Assembly (NCBI GenBank): GCA_014621425.1
Contig: JAANBB010000633.1
Coordinates: 1 to 18,600, forward strand
DNA length: 18,600 bases
Source: Cylindrodendrum hubeiense
Lineage: Eukaryota; Ascomycota; Sordariomycetes; Hypocreales; Nectriaceae
Direction: 5' to 3'
In this document: positions 9,296 through 18,600 of the stretch, piece after piece
Layout of the letters: every line of letters starts with the position of its first letter
How positions within the stretch are numbered: the first letter of the stretch is position 1
Notes under the pieces: model-generated
Told to the model about the DNA's origin: nothing
The model's input: only the letters and a program-made list of their open reading frames with translations
The model's database searches: none
Made by a program: the position numbers and the translations under genes

Positions 9296-9724
9296 ATGCC
9301 TACTTACATTGTGAGCAACTGCCCACCACGATTCCCAGAGTCTGAAAGAACCCGGGGTTGCTGACCACTTCTACCCCTCACAGGTCTCGTGCAAGGAGGG
9401 CGCCACTGACGACCAGGTCAAGGCGTAAGGCTTCCCGATCCCTCGAACGCAGACGAAACAAAGATGCTGTAAATACAAGACGGGAGCTGACATGGGGTGA
9501 CAGAGTCAAGCAGCAAGCCATCGACCAAGGCGGCAAGATCGAACACGAGTACACTCTAATCAAGGGCTTCTCGTGGGTTGACCCCTCTCTCACACGTCTA
9601 ATCACCTTGCTAACACGATGCCCATGGCTGCAGAGTCTCCTACCCCGAGGGAACCGTCACAACACTGGAGTCACACGAGCACGTTCAGGCTGTTGAGGCC
9701 GACCAGGAGGTCAGGACCCAGTAG
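9296..9724 (+). CDS. Small peptidase inhibitor I9 domain protein (proteinase B inhibitor-like)
   Basis: The 71-aa product is a single inhibitor I9 domain, the fold of subtilisin propeptides and of free cytosolic inhibitors such as yeast Pbi2, which blocks vacuolar proteinase B. There are four exons: 9296-9310, 9384-9424, 9504-9572 and 9634-9724, with introns of 73, 79 and 61 nt; all are GT-AG with CTGAC or CTAAC branch points and the joins keep frame. The first exon codes only MPTYI. Visible family features are YIVSCKEGATDDQV at the N-terminus, a central GGKIEHEYTLIKGFSV strand pair, and a C-terminal EHVQAVEADQEV helix and strand. There is no signal peptide, so it should be cytosolic or vacuole-associated. 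About half of the gene span is intron. Orthology to PBI2 is inferred from type and size only. Confidence 0.88.
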
Positions 9725-10281
9725 ATGGTGGGAAGAATAGGCGCCGCGTCAAGCAGCCGGCCGAGGGACGTTGGTTATGCATAGATTTCGAAGAGCTCAC
9801 AGTTGCCTGTTGGCCTCATCGTTGTCTCTCTCTATAGAAGAGATTAGATCTGATACACATGTCTCCTTACACATGTCTCTTCACAATGTCTCGCATGTTC
9901 CGTGTTCCTCGGCATCTCTGCTCCATTGCGACTGATACGAACCGGCCCGGTGACGTAGAGCCTACGATAGCCTACAGCAGGCCGCCCCTCCCCGCGGATA
10001 CCCCCCCGGCGCCCCCCTGTAAAGGCTTTGGCAGGCCCTGTAAACCCCTTCCGGGGGTTGTCGCCTTAGCGCGCTTTCAGGCGGTTTATCGCGGGGCAAG
10101 ACTTGGAGCGCTGCCCGGGCCGTGGTCTAAGCTCCACTGGCTCCGGGGGAGACGGCGAGTCATCCATCCATCCGAACATCACCAGTGACCTCAGCGCCGC
10201 CGGTTTGAACTTCGACTACGCCCGCGCCTCGCACACCACAGACACCTTGAGTAGGCAGCATGCTCAAATGACGCGGCGGCA
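9725..10281 (+). other. Intergenic region: I9 3' end and kinase 5' region
   Basis: Contains the 3' UTR of the inhibitor gene and the promoter/leader of the kinase. Visible items are a direct repeat of ACACATGTCTC(C/T)T (about 9855 and 9869), homopolymer C runs at about 10003-10017, and GC-rich sequence up to 10150. No TATA box is convincing. The last 25 bases carry two tiny upstream ORFs, listed separately. Confidence 0.5.
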
Positions 10282-10285
10282 ATGA
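10260..10285 (+). promoter_or_regulatory. Two ATGA-linked upstream ORFs before the kinase start
   Basis: A three-codon ORF (10260-10271) ends in TGA that overlaps the ATG of a five-codon ORF (10268-10285), whose TGA in turn overlaps the kinase ATG at 10282; both junctions read ATGA. If transcribed in the leader, these could limit translation of the kinase by termination and re-initiation. Whether transcription starts upstream of 10260 is unknown. Confidence 0.35.
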
Positions 10286-11864
10286 ATGGCTCATCTGCCA
10301 GGTCAATGAGGCGCTGCCTGCCTCAGAGTACCCAGAGCACCGCTACTGCTGCTGGTGCCGCTCTGCCGCGTGCTCTCCCTCGTGCTCTCCCTTTGGCCTC
10401 CTCACGGTCTCAACTACAGCCACGCCAACCTCACAGCCCATTGCACACTGCTCGGCGCTTGCAATGGACCTCGAGGTTCCCCATCGGCCCGCCTGGCCGC
10501 TTGCAGCGCCGCTGTCTGCATACCCACAAGGTATCAGACGCCGAGATTGCGGCGCTGGCCCGGCAGCACCAACACCCGCTCAGCTTGGCTGACCTCGTCC
10601 GGTATGTCGACATTGGCCCCTGATGATGATGATGACGATGCCCATGATGACAATGCCCATGTCCCCATGCTGACCTCTCCGCAGACACGGCCGCCCTCCC
10701 CTATCGTCCGAATCCCTTCTCTCCTCGGCCAACTTCGCCCTCTCGCTCCTCCCGGTGCGCCTCGCCCACCGCATCCAAGCCCTCCGCAACCTGCCGTATA
10801 TCGTCGTCACGAACCCCAACATCTCGCGCATCTACAACAACTACATCCACTCGCTCTCCATCCTCCTGCCCTATCTGCACGCCACGCGCGACGGCCACCC
10901 CATCGCCTCGCTCGACGACGAAGTGCGCTTCACAAACGTGCTCGCCGAGCTCGTTCAGACGCACACCGACACCATCCCCATTCTCGCCAAGGGCTTCCTC
11001 GAGTGCCGCCGCTACATCTCGCCCACCGAGGTCACCCGCTTCCTCGACCAACACCTGCGCGCCCGTATCGGCACGCGCCTCATCGCCGAGCAGCACATTG
11101 CCCTGCACTTCAGCAGCCAGCCGCACTTTGACCCGCCGGCCAGCCCCACGCCCTGCCCGGAGCACCCCTCGTATATTGGTGTCATAGACACCGTCCTCAA
11201 GCCCGCCGAGATCATCGAGTCGTGTGGTGGCTTTGTCGCCGACATCTGCGAGTTGCGCTACGGCATTCGTCCCCAGCTCCAGATCGACGGCGAGCCTGAT
11301 ACCACCTTCGCCTTTGTCCCTATGCATCTTGAGTACATTGTTACCGAGCTCCTCAAGAACGCCTTCCGGGCCACCGTCGAGAACAAGTCCCGCGAGCCTG
11401 TCATCGTCACCATAGCCCCAGAACCGCCCCTCCGCCTCCAGTCCCAGTCCACCAGCGATAGCCCGCCTCCTGTTGTTGCGCGGCCCTCAGAGGACGACAA
11501 CCGCACTGCATTCCGCAATGGTGCCATCACGCCACTCGACGACAACGCCCCCGGCGTCACCATCCGCGTCCGCGACCGCGGTGGTGGCATCCCCCCCGAT
11601 GTCTCCCCAAACATCTGGTCATATTCCTTTACCACCTTCTCCGACAACCCCGACGACTTCCCCGGCTCCGGCAGCGGCAGCGACGGCCTCGGCGCTATTG
11701 CCTCGGCCAGCGGCGGTAGCTCCATTGCTGGCTTGGGCTACGGTCTGCCACTGAGTCGGGCCTACGCAGAGTATTTTGGCGGTGGTATCGCCGTCCAGAG
11801 CTTGTACGGCTGGGGTACTGACGTCTACCTCCGTCTTAAAGGTGTTGGCATGATTGATAAGTAG
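10282..11864 (+). CDS. Mitochondrial pyruvate/branched-chain 2-oxoacid dehydrogenase kinase family, PKP2-like
   Basis: Kinases of this family sit in the mitochondrial matrix and phosphorylate the E1 alpha subunit of pyruvate or branched-chain oxoacid dehydrogenase, switching the complex off. Two exons, 10282-10601 and 10685-11864 (intron 83 nt, GTATGT donor, CTGAC branch, GCAG acceptor), give 499 aa. The first 75 or so residues are Arg/Ser/Ala-rich and acidic-poor, a mitochondrial presequence. The helical regulatory domain starts near HGRPPLS (108-114) and includes RLAHRIQAL and FLECRRYISP. The GHKL ATPase domain shows the N-box ELLKNAFRA (328-336), G1 box RDRGGGIP (403-410), G2 box GLGYGLPLS (456-464) and a final GTD (484-486). 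A polar insertion (about 350-395) and a Gly/Ser-rich ATP lid (about 432-453) make it longer than yeast or animal members. An in-frame ATG at 10306 is an alternative start. Choice between pyruvate and branched-chain substrate cannot be made from the sequence. Confidence 0.92.
10621..10640 (+). repeat. TGA/GATG microsatellite in the kinase intron
   Basis: A short (TGA)n run with one imperfect unit, followed by further CCCATGATGA words to about 10662, occupies the middle of the single intron of the kinase gene. The run starts at the in-frame stop that would end an unspliced product. Confidence 0.7.
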
Positions 11865-12545
11865 GACTTGTCACAGATATCCCTCCCTCTCCCAGTAATC
11901 CAAGGTTCACATGACGGAGGACAGAGGAAAGAGGACAAAGTAGATTAGATGGCAACAATAGTTGGGTCTTTCTGAGAAACAGTGATGAATGAAACTAAGA
12001 GTCAATGAATTTAAAATGAGTGAATGCTTTTATAGCTGGAATAGAGAGCGTATGTCAGATTATGACTGATTGCATTACCACTACCACCAGAGCCAATTTT
12101 GGTGGTCCATTGTGAATACATGGAAACAAACGAGCAGAGCAAGACAAACAAGCAGTTGAACAAACATATTATAATAAAAGGAAATATCCTCTCTGATCAG
12201 GCCAAGCGATGCAGCATAACCCCAACCATCCCAGCCCAGTCCAGCCCGGTGCCATTAGAACACTTTGGTCTCTTTAGTAAATGGTTGAAAATAATTATCC
12301 AAGGAACGACTCCCTCTCCCGAACACAAACGCCGCCGAGAATGAGATCTTTAGCTTTCATTTTGGACACCCAGAGCCCATTGTTCCTTTTTCTTCGCTGG
12401 TCGTTTCACCACCCGTGCCGTCACGGGGAACAAATGCCCATGTGCGTGGGTGATTGTGTGTATAAACCCCAAAAAGGTATGTACTGAGATCAGAAGAAAA
12501 CATGTCTCCATCTCCCCACTGTTCTACATCTCTGTCTCCATCGCA
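11865..12545. other. Shared 3' region of convergent kinase and chitin synthase genes
   Basis: The two flanking genes point toward each other, so this 681-base segment should hold both 3' UTRs. It is richer in A and T than its neighbours (about 11985-12340) as expected. An AATAAA at 12173-12178 on the plus strand is a possible polyadenylation signal for the kinase, though it is 310 bases past the stop. Short ORFs here have no recognisable content. Confidence 0.6.
12173..12178 (+). terminator. Candidate polyadenylation signal AATAAA
   Basis: An exact AATAAA within ATTATAATAAAAGG lies in the A/T-rich part of the convergent intergenic region. It could serve the kinase gene on the plus strand. 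Fungal poly(A) signals are degenerate, so the site is only a candidate. Confidence 0.3.
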
Positions 12546-15500
12546 TTACATATTCTCCAACTCGTGATCGATCTGGCGATCCATGAAGGTACGGCGCTCG
12601 CCGACCAGCTCCGTTTGGAGGCGCTGTTCCACGAGGGCGCGAACCTGCTTCTTGGTGACCGTGTCGAGATCGACCTCGGCCAGGACGGAGCGGATCGACT
12701 CGACAATGGACATGTCGGTGGGCCCACCCTGAGCCTGCTGGAAATCGAACGACGAAGTCGAGCGCATGGCATCAGGCATGGGAGACCGGGAGCCGCCGTT
12801 GTTGAAGCCCAGCGCAGTGCCCGACCGGCTGGCACCGCCCATCGCAGGAGACAGGCTCGCCTGGCCACGGAGGTTGTTCATGCTGGGCCGCTGGCCAGGG
12901 AAGTCATTGTATGGCGATTGGCTGCGGTTGATGTCATGGATGCCAGTGCCCATCGACATCATCGATTGACGGTTCATGGGTGAGTCTTGGTAGGCACCCA
13001 TGGCAGAGCCGCCACGGGCACCGCCCAGGCCTGAAGGAGAGTGAGGAGGCATGTAGGTGCCGCGACCAGGCATGCCAGTCAGGACAGATCCTTGAGGTCC
13101 AGCCGAGTAGACGGACTTGATCTCGTCCATCTCGTACTGGTCACCGAAAGAGTAGTCGTTCTTCTCCGCGTATCCGCCACGGCGGCCGGGCAGGTTGTTG
13201 GACTGAGCGTAATCGTCCCAGCGTTGGAGGGGAATGGAGCGAGGGTCAAACACTTCTTCATCCACGGCAACGAATTGCTTGTCACCCTTCTCACCAATGA
13301 CAATACGGGTGTTACCCCATGAGAAGTTGTCCTGGTTCCAGAAGGAGTAGACGGGAAGAATGAATGAGTAAATCGGATAGGCGAGAATGTAGATGATCAT
13401 CCATCCGATGTGTTGCCACTGCCTCTTGAGAATGAAAATGATAGCCTGAAGACCGTAGACCGCTGCAATCATGATGATGGAAATCATGGGGAACTGGCCC
13501 GAGTTCGTTGCGATTCGGTAAATCAGGTAGCCCAGATACGCGCAGGTGGCCGGGAGAATGATGGTACCGCAGAGATCGATCAAGACGACGAAGCGCATAC
13601 TGAAGCAGCAGAAGCCACACATCTCCTTGAGGCGCATCAGCTCGACGAGGTTGTGAATTGTCGAGTTGATCCATCGGCGACGCTGAGATAGCAAAACGCT
13701 CCAAGACTCTGGCGCAGCCGTCTTACACAGGGCATCGGGGATGAACTTATACGACATACTCGGGAAGTGCTTGGTCATGAGGGTTGTAAGGTAACGATCT
13801 TCACCAAGAGCGAGCAGATTCTTCTTATGCAAAGTATCCACATCACAAATGGCATAGTCCTTGATAACAGCGTCCGAGATGATGAGGGGTTTGCCCTTGT
13901 CGACGGTCCTGAGTCGGTACATGGTGAAACTGAATGATGGTTAGTATTATTGTCTTTGTTTGTGAACAGTGCTAATACGTACCATCCGGGCAAACAGGTG
14001 ACACTGCCAAAGAGAGACTCGAATGCCTTGGCCAAATTGTGAGAGATAAAGTACTCGTAAACCTGGATCATAGTCCACCAAGTCTTTTCGTCATTTTCCA
14101 GAGTCGTTTCACCACAAATTCCGGCGATCTTGGCATTGTGGGTACAGGCAGCAACCAGGCGATTCAACGAGTCCTCAGCGACGCAGGTATCGGCATCAAC
14201 CATGAGGACATATTCATATAGCTCGGGATCCACACCAATGATATTGTTGATTTGATGGAACATCTCGAGCTCCAACGGGCTCATGGGAGAACGGTGATGG
14301 ACGCGGTTAAGGAAGCTCATGAGGAGAATCTGAGAGTCACGCTTTCCACGGTTGCCGGGCTTTGACTTGGACTGCTCGGACTCCTTACCAACCTTCACGA
14401 TGACGACGTATGGGACAACGTTGCCCTCAAATTCGTAGAGACCGGAGTAGACCTTGCCGTAATTCAGCTGTTCGGCACCAGCACCCACCGACTTGAATGG
14501 CAGAGCTGGTGGGTCAACCTTGGGATCAACTCCTAGGATATCGAGGACAATCTTGGGCGTTGGGCGATCATTGCCTTGGCCAACAATAACACCATCACAA
14601 ATGACGCAAATGAGTTTGCGTTTGTTGTCATACTGGAGCGCTGTGAGGGAGTCAAGGGCTTTCCGGAGGGAATCCTCGCCTTCGGTGTAGGCGGGGACCT
14701 GGCAGATGACAAACTTGTCCTGAGGGGATGGACGGCGTTTAGAGCCGAATTGCAGGGCAGCCAAGAATTTGATGACGATGACGGAACAGATGATGATGGT
14801 GAAGGCCAGAAGGATGTAATTGTTGACCTGGCACTTGGCGCTGTCTCGGAAATCGGTGATACCCACATAGCTGGTTCGCTGGATACAGTACCAACTATTT
14901 AGGATGTTGGCGTGTTTGGTCTTGTTGCCTGCCGAGTCTTCGATGAGAGCGTCGAGTGAGTCCTTGATGTTTTCACCAGGGTTGTTATACCAGAGATCCG
15001 AAACATCGCTGTTGAGGAACGTGTATTGGCTGACGCTGTCCATCAAATCCAAGGTGTAGAAGTAATCTGTAAGATCATAGATCTTGTTTCCGTACATTGC
15101 CCAATAGTGCTCATCGTTCTTGCCCTCGGACTTGACCTTGGACTCCTTGTAAACAATATCACCGTGGTAGTACTCTTTGATGGTAGGCTCGAAGTTGGTC
15201 CAGTACCAATCGTCATCGTAGAGAACGCTAGTTCGGTCAGTGGCGTAGTAACCAGACGTGTGAAGAGCGGTGGTGTATTCGGGAGTGTTGTTAGCGGTCA
15301 GACGCGTCGTCTCCTTGATACCCAATCCCTTGCACGCCATGTGCAGGGGCGGGACGAAGTACTCGTCCAAGACAAGTCCGGCTAGGGGTGTCATGTTGTC
15401 GGTGGTGACGTCCGTATCGGTATCACTGTGCTGACGTCTCCAGAAGTCTGAGATATCATAGACTTTGCCGTGGATACCAACCCAGAAATCACTCTCGCCC

Positions 15501-18013
15501 TGGTGAGTAGCAAGCTGCTTGACGTTCCATGCTTTGTCGGAGTTCGGACAGAGCAGTTTGCCGAAACCAATGATCCAGAAAACAATGGCAGCATTGATCA
15601 ACAAAATCAGGAAACACAAGACAAACTTCTCACGCCACGCCATACGGACATCGGGTCGTCGCATGCCACCGATGACCGACAGGAGGGGAGAGGGAATCCA
15701 GAAGGTGAGGGCCCAGACAAAGGCAACCCAAGCCCGACGGCCAAAAGGAACACTATGGGTCTCGATCTTCTTGTTCGCCGCCAGATCAGGATCCAGCACA
15801 CCGGTGAACTCACCGGCCTCGTTGTAGTAGACTTCGCCCTTGTAGGTGTCACCCTTCTTGCCAAGTCCATAGTCACCAGCGGTGACATTTCTCATCGCGC
15901 TTGGAGCGATGGAAGGCGCAACGGTGCGAGCCTGCATCGGGTTCTGGCCAAGCGTAACTTGGCTCATGTTGCCCTGGCTGAACTGACGGTTGTGCACCAG
16001 ATGATCATTGCTGCCATTCAAGCTGTTGCCCAATGCTGGTGGAGCAAAGAAGCCGCTTCCATTAGCAGAGTAGCCAGTGTCGAATCCAGAGTTGAACGGG
16101 TTGGCACCCACGCTCTGGAGGCTGTGAGCGGGCTTCATGTCCAACATGCTCTCAGCTTCCCACCAAGCACTCTCGCGCACCCAGACACGCTCCTTGCCGA
16201 TGAAAACCTCGCCGTTGCTCCATCCGCGCTCCAACATCCATGTCTCGATTCCATCCTTGCCGTCCTTGCAACCGAGGGCCGCGTATCGCTGCACAAACTC
16301 GTCGACATCAAAGTCGGAAGTGTAATCCAGGCTCCTGTTTCGTCGGTTTGCCCACTCAGGAAGTCTCCAAGATCGGAGTTGTCTAGAGACCGTGCCGGCT
16401 GACCAAGCCGAGGTGATGGCAGGTAGGGCAGCGAGACTAGCGGGAGAGTCGTCGGTAGGGTGCATGGACAAATGGTACCAAGCACGGCTGGAGCCAAGGA
16501 TGGCGGGTAGATCGAAACGACCTGCTCGGCCGAGGTTGATGCCCTCTCCCTGAACTGGGAAGAGCAACTTCTTAAGGAAGCCTTCATCCTCGCCCGCATA
16601 CGCAATCTTCTCAAGAATGACTTCCCTCTTCTCAAGCTCATGCTGTCGATCCCTGCCGGCAGGGCCAGTCATAATGTTTAGGTCGGGTGCAACTTCGGCC
16701 ACCGCCTGTTGCATTTCTCGGATGACCGAGGACCCAGCAGGCGACACGTCAACACCGTCCTGAATCATCTCGGCATTGATGCCGAGGGTATCGTCGAAGA
16801 TGGAACGCATGGCAAGAGCCTTACCAAGGGTAGGGTTTGAGACCTCAATGACGGTGATGGAAACGGTATCGCCGTTCTCCTCATTGGAGGTAGGGGTGCG
16901 GACACCGCGCCCATCAACGGACTCATCGCCATCTCGGATCCGGAGCATCTGAGCAGCAATGGCACTGTTGGCTTTTGAGATGACCCAGTCAACAAGCGCC
17001 TCATAGAGGCCGCCAACGAATGTCCTGCGGTCCTCGGTGCTGCATTGGTGAAGAAGGACCTCGGGTTCCATTCCAAGCAGACCACTAACATCCTCGCAAA
17101 TCTCTTCCAGGTCATCAGAATCGGCGGCATAATCGAGTGTGTTGCCGAGCTTGAGCAGACCGGCAAGGATGGAGATGAAGTTGCGATGGGCAGAACCCTT
17201 GATTCCGATCTCCTTCAATGCCTGGCGGAAATCGTCGGCAGCAGCAGCATCGTCGGCGGTAGGCAAATACGAAGGGGGATCATAAGTTCCGGAGTGCGCC
17301 AACAGCGCATAAGCCGAGGCGGACTTCAGACCCAAGAACTCACGCTCTGCTGGGGTGGAGGCTGAAGTTAGGAGATAGTAGAAGACATCGAAGGCTCGGT
17401 ATCCGGCTTCAGCGGGGATATTGAGAAGTCCGTTCGCGGTGTCGATGCCACCTTGGGAGAGTGCGAGGGAGGCACCCGTGAGGTTTCCAGTCAGGTTCAG
17501 TGTCAGTGTGACACCGAGCGCAGCCTGTCTCGGAGTGGACGGATTATAAGGAGTCACGCAACGGAGGAACGGGCGGACGGCCTCCAGGGACTTGTAGACT
17601 GAAGAAGGGATTGAGAAAGGGAAGGTGTTGATGAAGGGCACGAGGGTCGAGGGAGTGGACTGGTGGAGAGACCTGTTCTTGAGCATTAGCATGACGAAAG
17701 ACGACTGGATGAGATTGGGTAAATAAGCCTACCCCAAGATGACGCAACCATCTTCAGCGCGGCGTCTGGCATGTTCCCATGCTTGAGTTGCGAGACTGCC
17801 ATCTACAGTTGGGCCCGCCTGAGCCGCGGTGAGCCAAGTGTTGACGACGAGGCTGGTGCTGCCATCGAGTTTATGAGGCTGCGAAGCCAGGTAGATGTTG
17901 TGGATGGCGTTGAGCAGTGTTGTGGTCGAGACCTGGGCAGCCTGGGGACCGCCAGAACGGGCACCACCCAGGGCATCGGATGCCACCGAGTACATGGACA
18001 TTCGGTTTGCCAT
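12546..18013 (-). CDS. csmB: Class VI chitin synthase with myosin-like head (CsmB type; class VII in Fusarium naming)
   Basis: A membrane glycosyltransferase that polymerises N-acetylglucosamine from UDP-GlcNAc into chitin at hyphal tips and septa. Exons 18013-17733, 17672-13983 and 13929-12546 (introns 60 and 53 nt, GT-AG, CTAAT/CTAAC branch points) give 1784 aa, usual for the class. Residues 1 to about 690 form a myosin-like head with no P-loop GxxxxGK(S/T) visible, which separates this class from class V. Two membrane segments follow (about 740-763, 776-798), then a cytochrome b5-like domain (GKVYDISDF at about 829-837), a second b5-like stretch ([12 protein letters not shown], about 954-965) and a membrane segment (about 1045-1068). 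The catalytic chitin synthase 2 domain has VDADT (1252-1256), EDR (1367-1369) and QRRRW (1406-1410). Three or so membrane helices (about 1437-1520), SWGNTR (1527-1532), a disordered Ser-Pro tail and a DEK_C-like end (about 1727-1784) complete it. The ATG at 18013 sits in CAGCCATGGC. Confidence 0.95.
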
Positions 18014-18600
18014 GGCTGGAGACAGTGATGTCCTCACGGGACAATCACGGGGGGGTTGACGTCGCGATGTTCCGGGTCGGTTGTGGAACAGTGTTCGGGT
18101 CGATGGCCTAGCTCACAGAAGAGAGGGAGACTGGTGTAAATCGGTCCAGAGAGAGCACAAAGCGACTGATGAGAACGAAGGAAGAGCGAGCGGACAGAAC
18201 GAGGGTTCGGAAGAAGGTGAGCCTGTCCGGCTGGAGGTGGTGAGAAGGAAAGATTGGTCACTCGGCAACGCGACCCTCCTTTTCGTGGCAAGAGGCGTCA
18301 CGAAGTGTCGGTAAATGGGATTAGGTGAAGGGGGGATTAACGATTGAAGAAACACGACCAAAGCGAGTGAGGTCGGCCGATGAGGCTTGAGGATAGATAG
18401 AAAAGACACAAACCCAGATCACGACAGACGCTTTCCGATGTTGAAGAAGCGACCAGACCTGGCGAGAAGAGGCAGCGTGCCCAGACACGGTCCCTGAGAA
18501 TGATGGCCGTGCGGATGGCGCACTGTGTCCGGCGGACCAAGGAACGCACCCGCGCAGGAATTCAGGTCCAACGGCCCATCTTTTTAGCACCAGGGCGGGG
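18014..18600 (-). promoter_or_regulatory. Upstream region of the class VI chitin synthase gene
   Basis: No coding region with a recognisable product is seen to the window edge on either strand. The minus strand shows pyrimidine-rich leader-like sequence close to the ATG. In several filamentous fungi a class V (myosin-motor) chitin synthase gene lies head-to-head with the class VI gene, so this segment may be part of a shared divergent promoter; its partner would be outside the window. Confidence 0.45.

Noticed and set aside
10701..11327. 208-codon minus-strand open frame
   Set aside because: Antisense to kinase exon 2; its Gly/Val/Asp-rich, repetitive composition is the mirror of the kinase codon usage.
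15470..16402. 310-codon plus-strand open frame
   Set aside because: Antisense shadow of the large chitin synthase exon; no independent coding signal.
17729..18037. Start of the chitin synthase eight codons upstream of 18013
   Set aside because: The upstream codon is GTG, not ATG; the ATG at 18013 has a good context and gives the conserved MANRMSMYS beginning.
1..18600. tRNA, 5S rRNA, CRISPR array, transposon terminal repeats or a secondary-metabolite cluster
   Set aside because: No T-loop GTTCRA box with a foldable context, no 5S-like sequence, no spaced direct repeats, no transposase-like frame and no cluster backbone enzyme were seen by eye.

Overview
The window looks like nuclear DNA from a filamentous ascomycete (Pezizomycotina). 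A Sordariomycete, possibly Hypocreales, is the best guess, but the order is inference. The evidence is short spliceosomal introns of 53-83 nt with GTRNGT-type donors and CTAAC/CTGAC branch points, intergenic TACCTA/TACCTAGGTA motifs, and a class VI myosin-like chitin synthase, a type found in filamentous fungi.

Four protein-coding genes are well supported, each with exon joins that restore conserved family sequence. (1) ERG5/CYP61 sterol C-22 desaturase, minus strand, 1345-3203, five exons, 535 aa. (2) A small peptidase inhibitor I9 protein resembling yeast proteinase B inhibitor, plus strand, 9296-9724, four exons, 71 aa. (3) A mitochondrial pyruvate/branched-chain ketoacid dehydrogenase kinase-family protein, closest to the PKP2 type, plus strand, 10282-11864, two exons, 499 aa. 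(4) A class VI (CsmB-type; class VII in Fusarium naming) chitin synthase, minus strand, 12546-18013, three exons, 1784 aa. The kinase and the chitin synthase are convergent.

Layout: 1-1344 has no confident gene but holds TACCTA repeats and a promoter-plus-intron-like stretch on the plus strand aimed at the 3' end of ERG5. 3204-9295 is a long stretch (about 6.1 kb) with the ERG5 promoter/leader at one end, the I9 promoter at the other, and only weak ORFs between. 9725-10281 holds the kinase leader, with a chain of tiny upstream ORFs joined by ATGA overlaps. 11865-12545 is the shared 3' region of the convergent pair. 18014-18600 is the promoter of the chitin synthase; a class V partner gene is often found head-to-head here in other fungi but would lie beyond the edge.

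The genes are ordinary housekeeping functions (ergosterol synthesis, vacuolar protease control, mitochondrial carbon control, cell-wall chitin) and do not form an obvious cluster or a new system. The observations most worth a second look are the ATGA-linked upstream ORFs of the kinase, the near-regular 22-residue spacing of Ser-Pro sites in the chitin synthase tail, the motor-less myosin-like head, and the unexplained gene-poor interval.
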